NCBI GenBank assembly: GCA_021298015.1
Contig: JAJTGY010000014.1
Location: forward strand, 1-64,000
Source: Flammeovirgaceae bacterium
GTDB taxonomy: Bacteria; Bacteroidota; Bacteroidia; Cytophagales; Cyclobacteriaceae
Direction: 5' to 3'
Length of the DNA: 64,000 bases
In this document: piece by piece, positions 62,887-64,000 of the stretch
How the letters are laid out: every line of letters begins with the position of its first letter
How positions within the stretch are numbered: the stretch's first letter is position 1
Notes under the pieces: generated by a model
The model's input: only the letters and a program-made list of their open reading frames with translations
Databases searched by the model: none
Told to the model about the DNA's origin: nothing
Program-made: the position numbers and the translations under genes

Positions 62887-63510
62887 TCAGTTCACATCGG
62901 TAATGTGTTTGCTTTCGCCCTTGGCACTGGGCAGGTTGGCGATAATCTTTTCAAAGTTGGGGTTCGGGGTGGTTCCTTCCTGAAATAAAACGCCTACCAC
63001 AGCCGGTGTGCCGTTATCGGCCTGGTGTACCACGTGTATTTCCATCGGGGCATGCTGCCCGTCAAGTGTATGCTCACCGGGGGTGTGAAAGTGGAACTGT
63101 TTCAGATGGTAGTGTTTACCGGCAAATGTGAACGCGCTGCCTTCGTCCACGGTAATTTGAATCGTGTGCCCGTTGTCGATAATGTCTTCCATGTGTTCAT
63201 TGTGCGCGATGCGTAGAGAAGTTGACTTGTAATCCAGCCGCCACGTGGCCCCGCCTCTGGCATCTGTTTTTACAAAATTAACGGGCGACTGTCCCGTGCC
63301 GCAAAACGCGTAAGCCGGGCTAAGCGTAGCCCAGGCTTGTGGGCCGTCTTCACCTTCGTAGCCCCCGTGAGCAGGGCGGGCCGATACTTTTTTGTCAACC
63401 GAGTCGGCCTTCGTGGCGGAGGCTTCTGACGAGTCGGTCGGTTTCGATGTGCAACTGGCCAACAGCGCGCTTGAGAGTGCGCCCGACATTGCGAGTATAA
63501 ATCTTTTTAT
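62887..63510 (-). pseudogene. Alpha-carbonic anhydrase remnant, lost start and truncated C-terminus
   Basis: An alpha-CA domain with a lipoprotein signal. All three zinc His are present in FHFHTPGEHTLDGQHAPMEI then HVVHQ, and QSPVNF and DNGHTIQIT fit the family. Two defects: (1) the natural beginning of the signal peptide, KRFILAMSGALSSALLASC, starts at an ATA (63510-63508) where ATG is expected, leaving ATG 63489 (MSGALSS...) which lacks the basic N-region; (2) the frame ends at TGA 62887 right after HITDVN, so the C-terminal third, including the usual SLTTPPC segment, is absent and is not found in other frames nearby. Confidence 0.7.
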
Positions 63511-63540
63511 GTCACAGTTCGATTTAGGTTTTTGATGTTT

Positions 63541-64000
63541 TTATGGCAAGGGTGTCGAAATGATTTCGGGACGTTTCCAGGTGCCATTGATCGCCTCAGG
63601 CTTCGGCCAGTACAGGCGCAACACGACCATGAATGGTCCGTTGGGTGCAGGCAACCAGTTTGGTTCTCTATCTTTTCCGGGAGATTGATGCTGGATGTAA
63701 AGGGTGATAGTCTGGTCGCTGTTTTTTTTCAACCTTGGTAGCATCGGTGAATTGATGAGGTAGCGATCAACAGGGTTAGGTGTGAGCAGACTGGCAGGCA
63801 TTTCGTACATGGTGAACGACCAGAATGAATTGACCGGTGGTAAATCCTTAGGGTGCAAGGTAAGCGTATACGTGTTTTTTGATGCGTCCAACGCTTGGCC
63901 ATTGGCATCACTCAGATAGAAGGGATACATGGCCTCATCGTGCGAGTTGCCGTAGATGCCGATGACTGCACCCGCGAAACGATACAGGTAATTGTTCTTC
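63541..64000 (-). CDS. DUF1254/DUF1214 protein, C-terminal part (5' end outside window)
   Basis: The frame is open from the window edge to 63541, 152 codons. Residues NNYLYRFAGAVIGIYGNSHD and EAMYPFYLSDANGQALDASK lead into PPVNSFWSFTMYEMPASLLT near the middle and LYIQHQSPGKDREPNWLPAP towards the end, followed by GPFMVVLRLYWPKPEAINGT. This is the DUF1214 domain that follows DUF1254 in large secreted proteins. The start, signal and DUF1254 part are beyond 64000. An ATG at 63930 is internal. Function of the family unknown. Confidence 0.88.
   Translation of the reverse strand, partial: KNNYLYRFAGAVIGIYGNSHDEAMYPFYLSDANGQALDASKNTYTLTLHPKDLPPVNSFWSFTMYEMPASLLTPNPVDRYLINSPMLPRLKKNSDQTITLYIQHQSPGKDREPNWLPAPNGPFMVVLRLYWPKPEAINGTWKRPEIISTPLP

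Noticed and set aside
1-64000. CRISPR arrays, rRNA or tRNA genes
   Set aside because: No spacer-like repeat array, and no tRNA arm or rRNA-like segment was seen by eye; the repeats present are IS21 ends and a GTTGTTA tract.

Overview
The window looks like a chromosomal segment of a Bacteroidetes bacterium, most likely in the Cytophagales. The evidence is an Alternative Complex III (ActABCDEF) operon leading into an aa3-type oxidase, the long form of IspG, promoters of the TTTG-N19-TAnnTTTG type, many DUF2490/DUF4136/DUF4403-type envelope proteins, and lipoprotein signals. No rRNA, tRNA or CRISPR array was seen.

Layout. 1-378: end of an IS21-family element (istA start on the minus strand, six terminal repeats). 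0.4-3.2 kb: TPR protein, secreted aldose 1-epimerase, small membrane protein. 3.3-20.1 kb: one long respiratory locus on the plus strand behind a near-perfect promoter: actABCDEF, coxB, coxA, ctaA, ctaB, two subunit III genes, subunit IV, a terminator, then a Cys-less SCO-like protein, DUF420, a small CxxC membrane protein and DUF983. 20.1-28.5 kb: a very large membrane histidine kinase, mlaFE on the minus strand, an SDR, long ispG with two small genes. 28.6-30.1 kb: lipoprotein, terminator, then the tail of an SRAP (YedK-like) gene cut by a second, decayed IS21 end. 30.2-45.2 kb: a mostly minus-strand block holding a sigma54-type activator, a Dcu-type dicarboxylate carrier, secreted L-asparaginase, secreted aspartase, an outer-membrane porin, envelope proteins, a DASS (SLC13) transporter and an AI-2E-type membrane protein. 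45.2-52.4 kb: DUF1704 protein and a three-gene RND efflux operon. 52.4-64 kb: envelope genes, a sulfatase, a cation antiporter and an alpha-carbonic anhydrase, several visibly broken.

How the genes work together. The respiratory locus would carry electrons from quinol through ActABCDEF to the oxidase, with heme A made by CtaB and CtaA. The 37-45 kb block reads as an extracytoplasmic route from asparagine to aspartate to fumarate, with carriers to move the C4 acids and a regulator next door. This pathway reading is an inference from signal peptides and gene order.

The most notable observations are (a) the secreted asparaginase plus secreted aspartase module, (b) a run of disrupted genes between 52.4 and 63.5 kb (three in-frame stop codons, two frameshifts, one lost start with truncation), which may be real decay or assembly error, (c) an ActA with an extra N-terminal heme-c domain, (d) a 13-bp hairpin inside the first codons of ctaA, which starts at TTG, and (e) two related IS21 ends, one of which interrupts a YedK-like gene.
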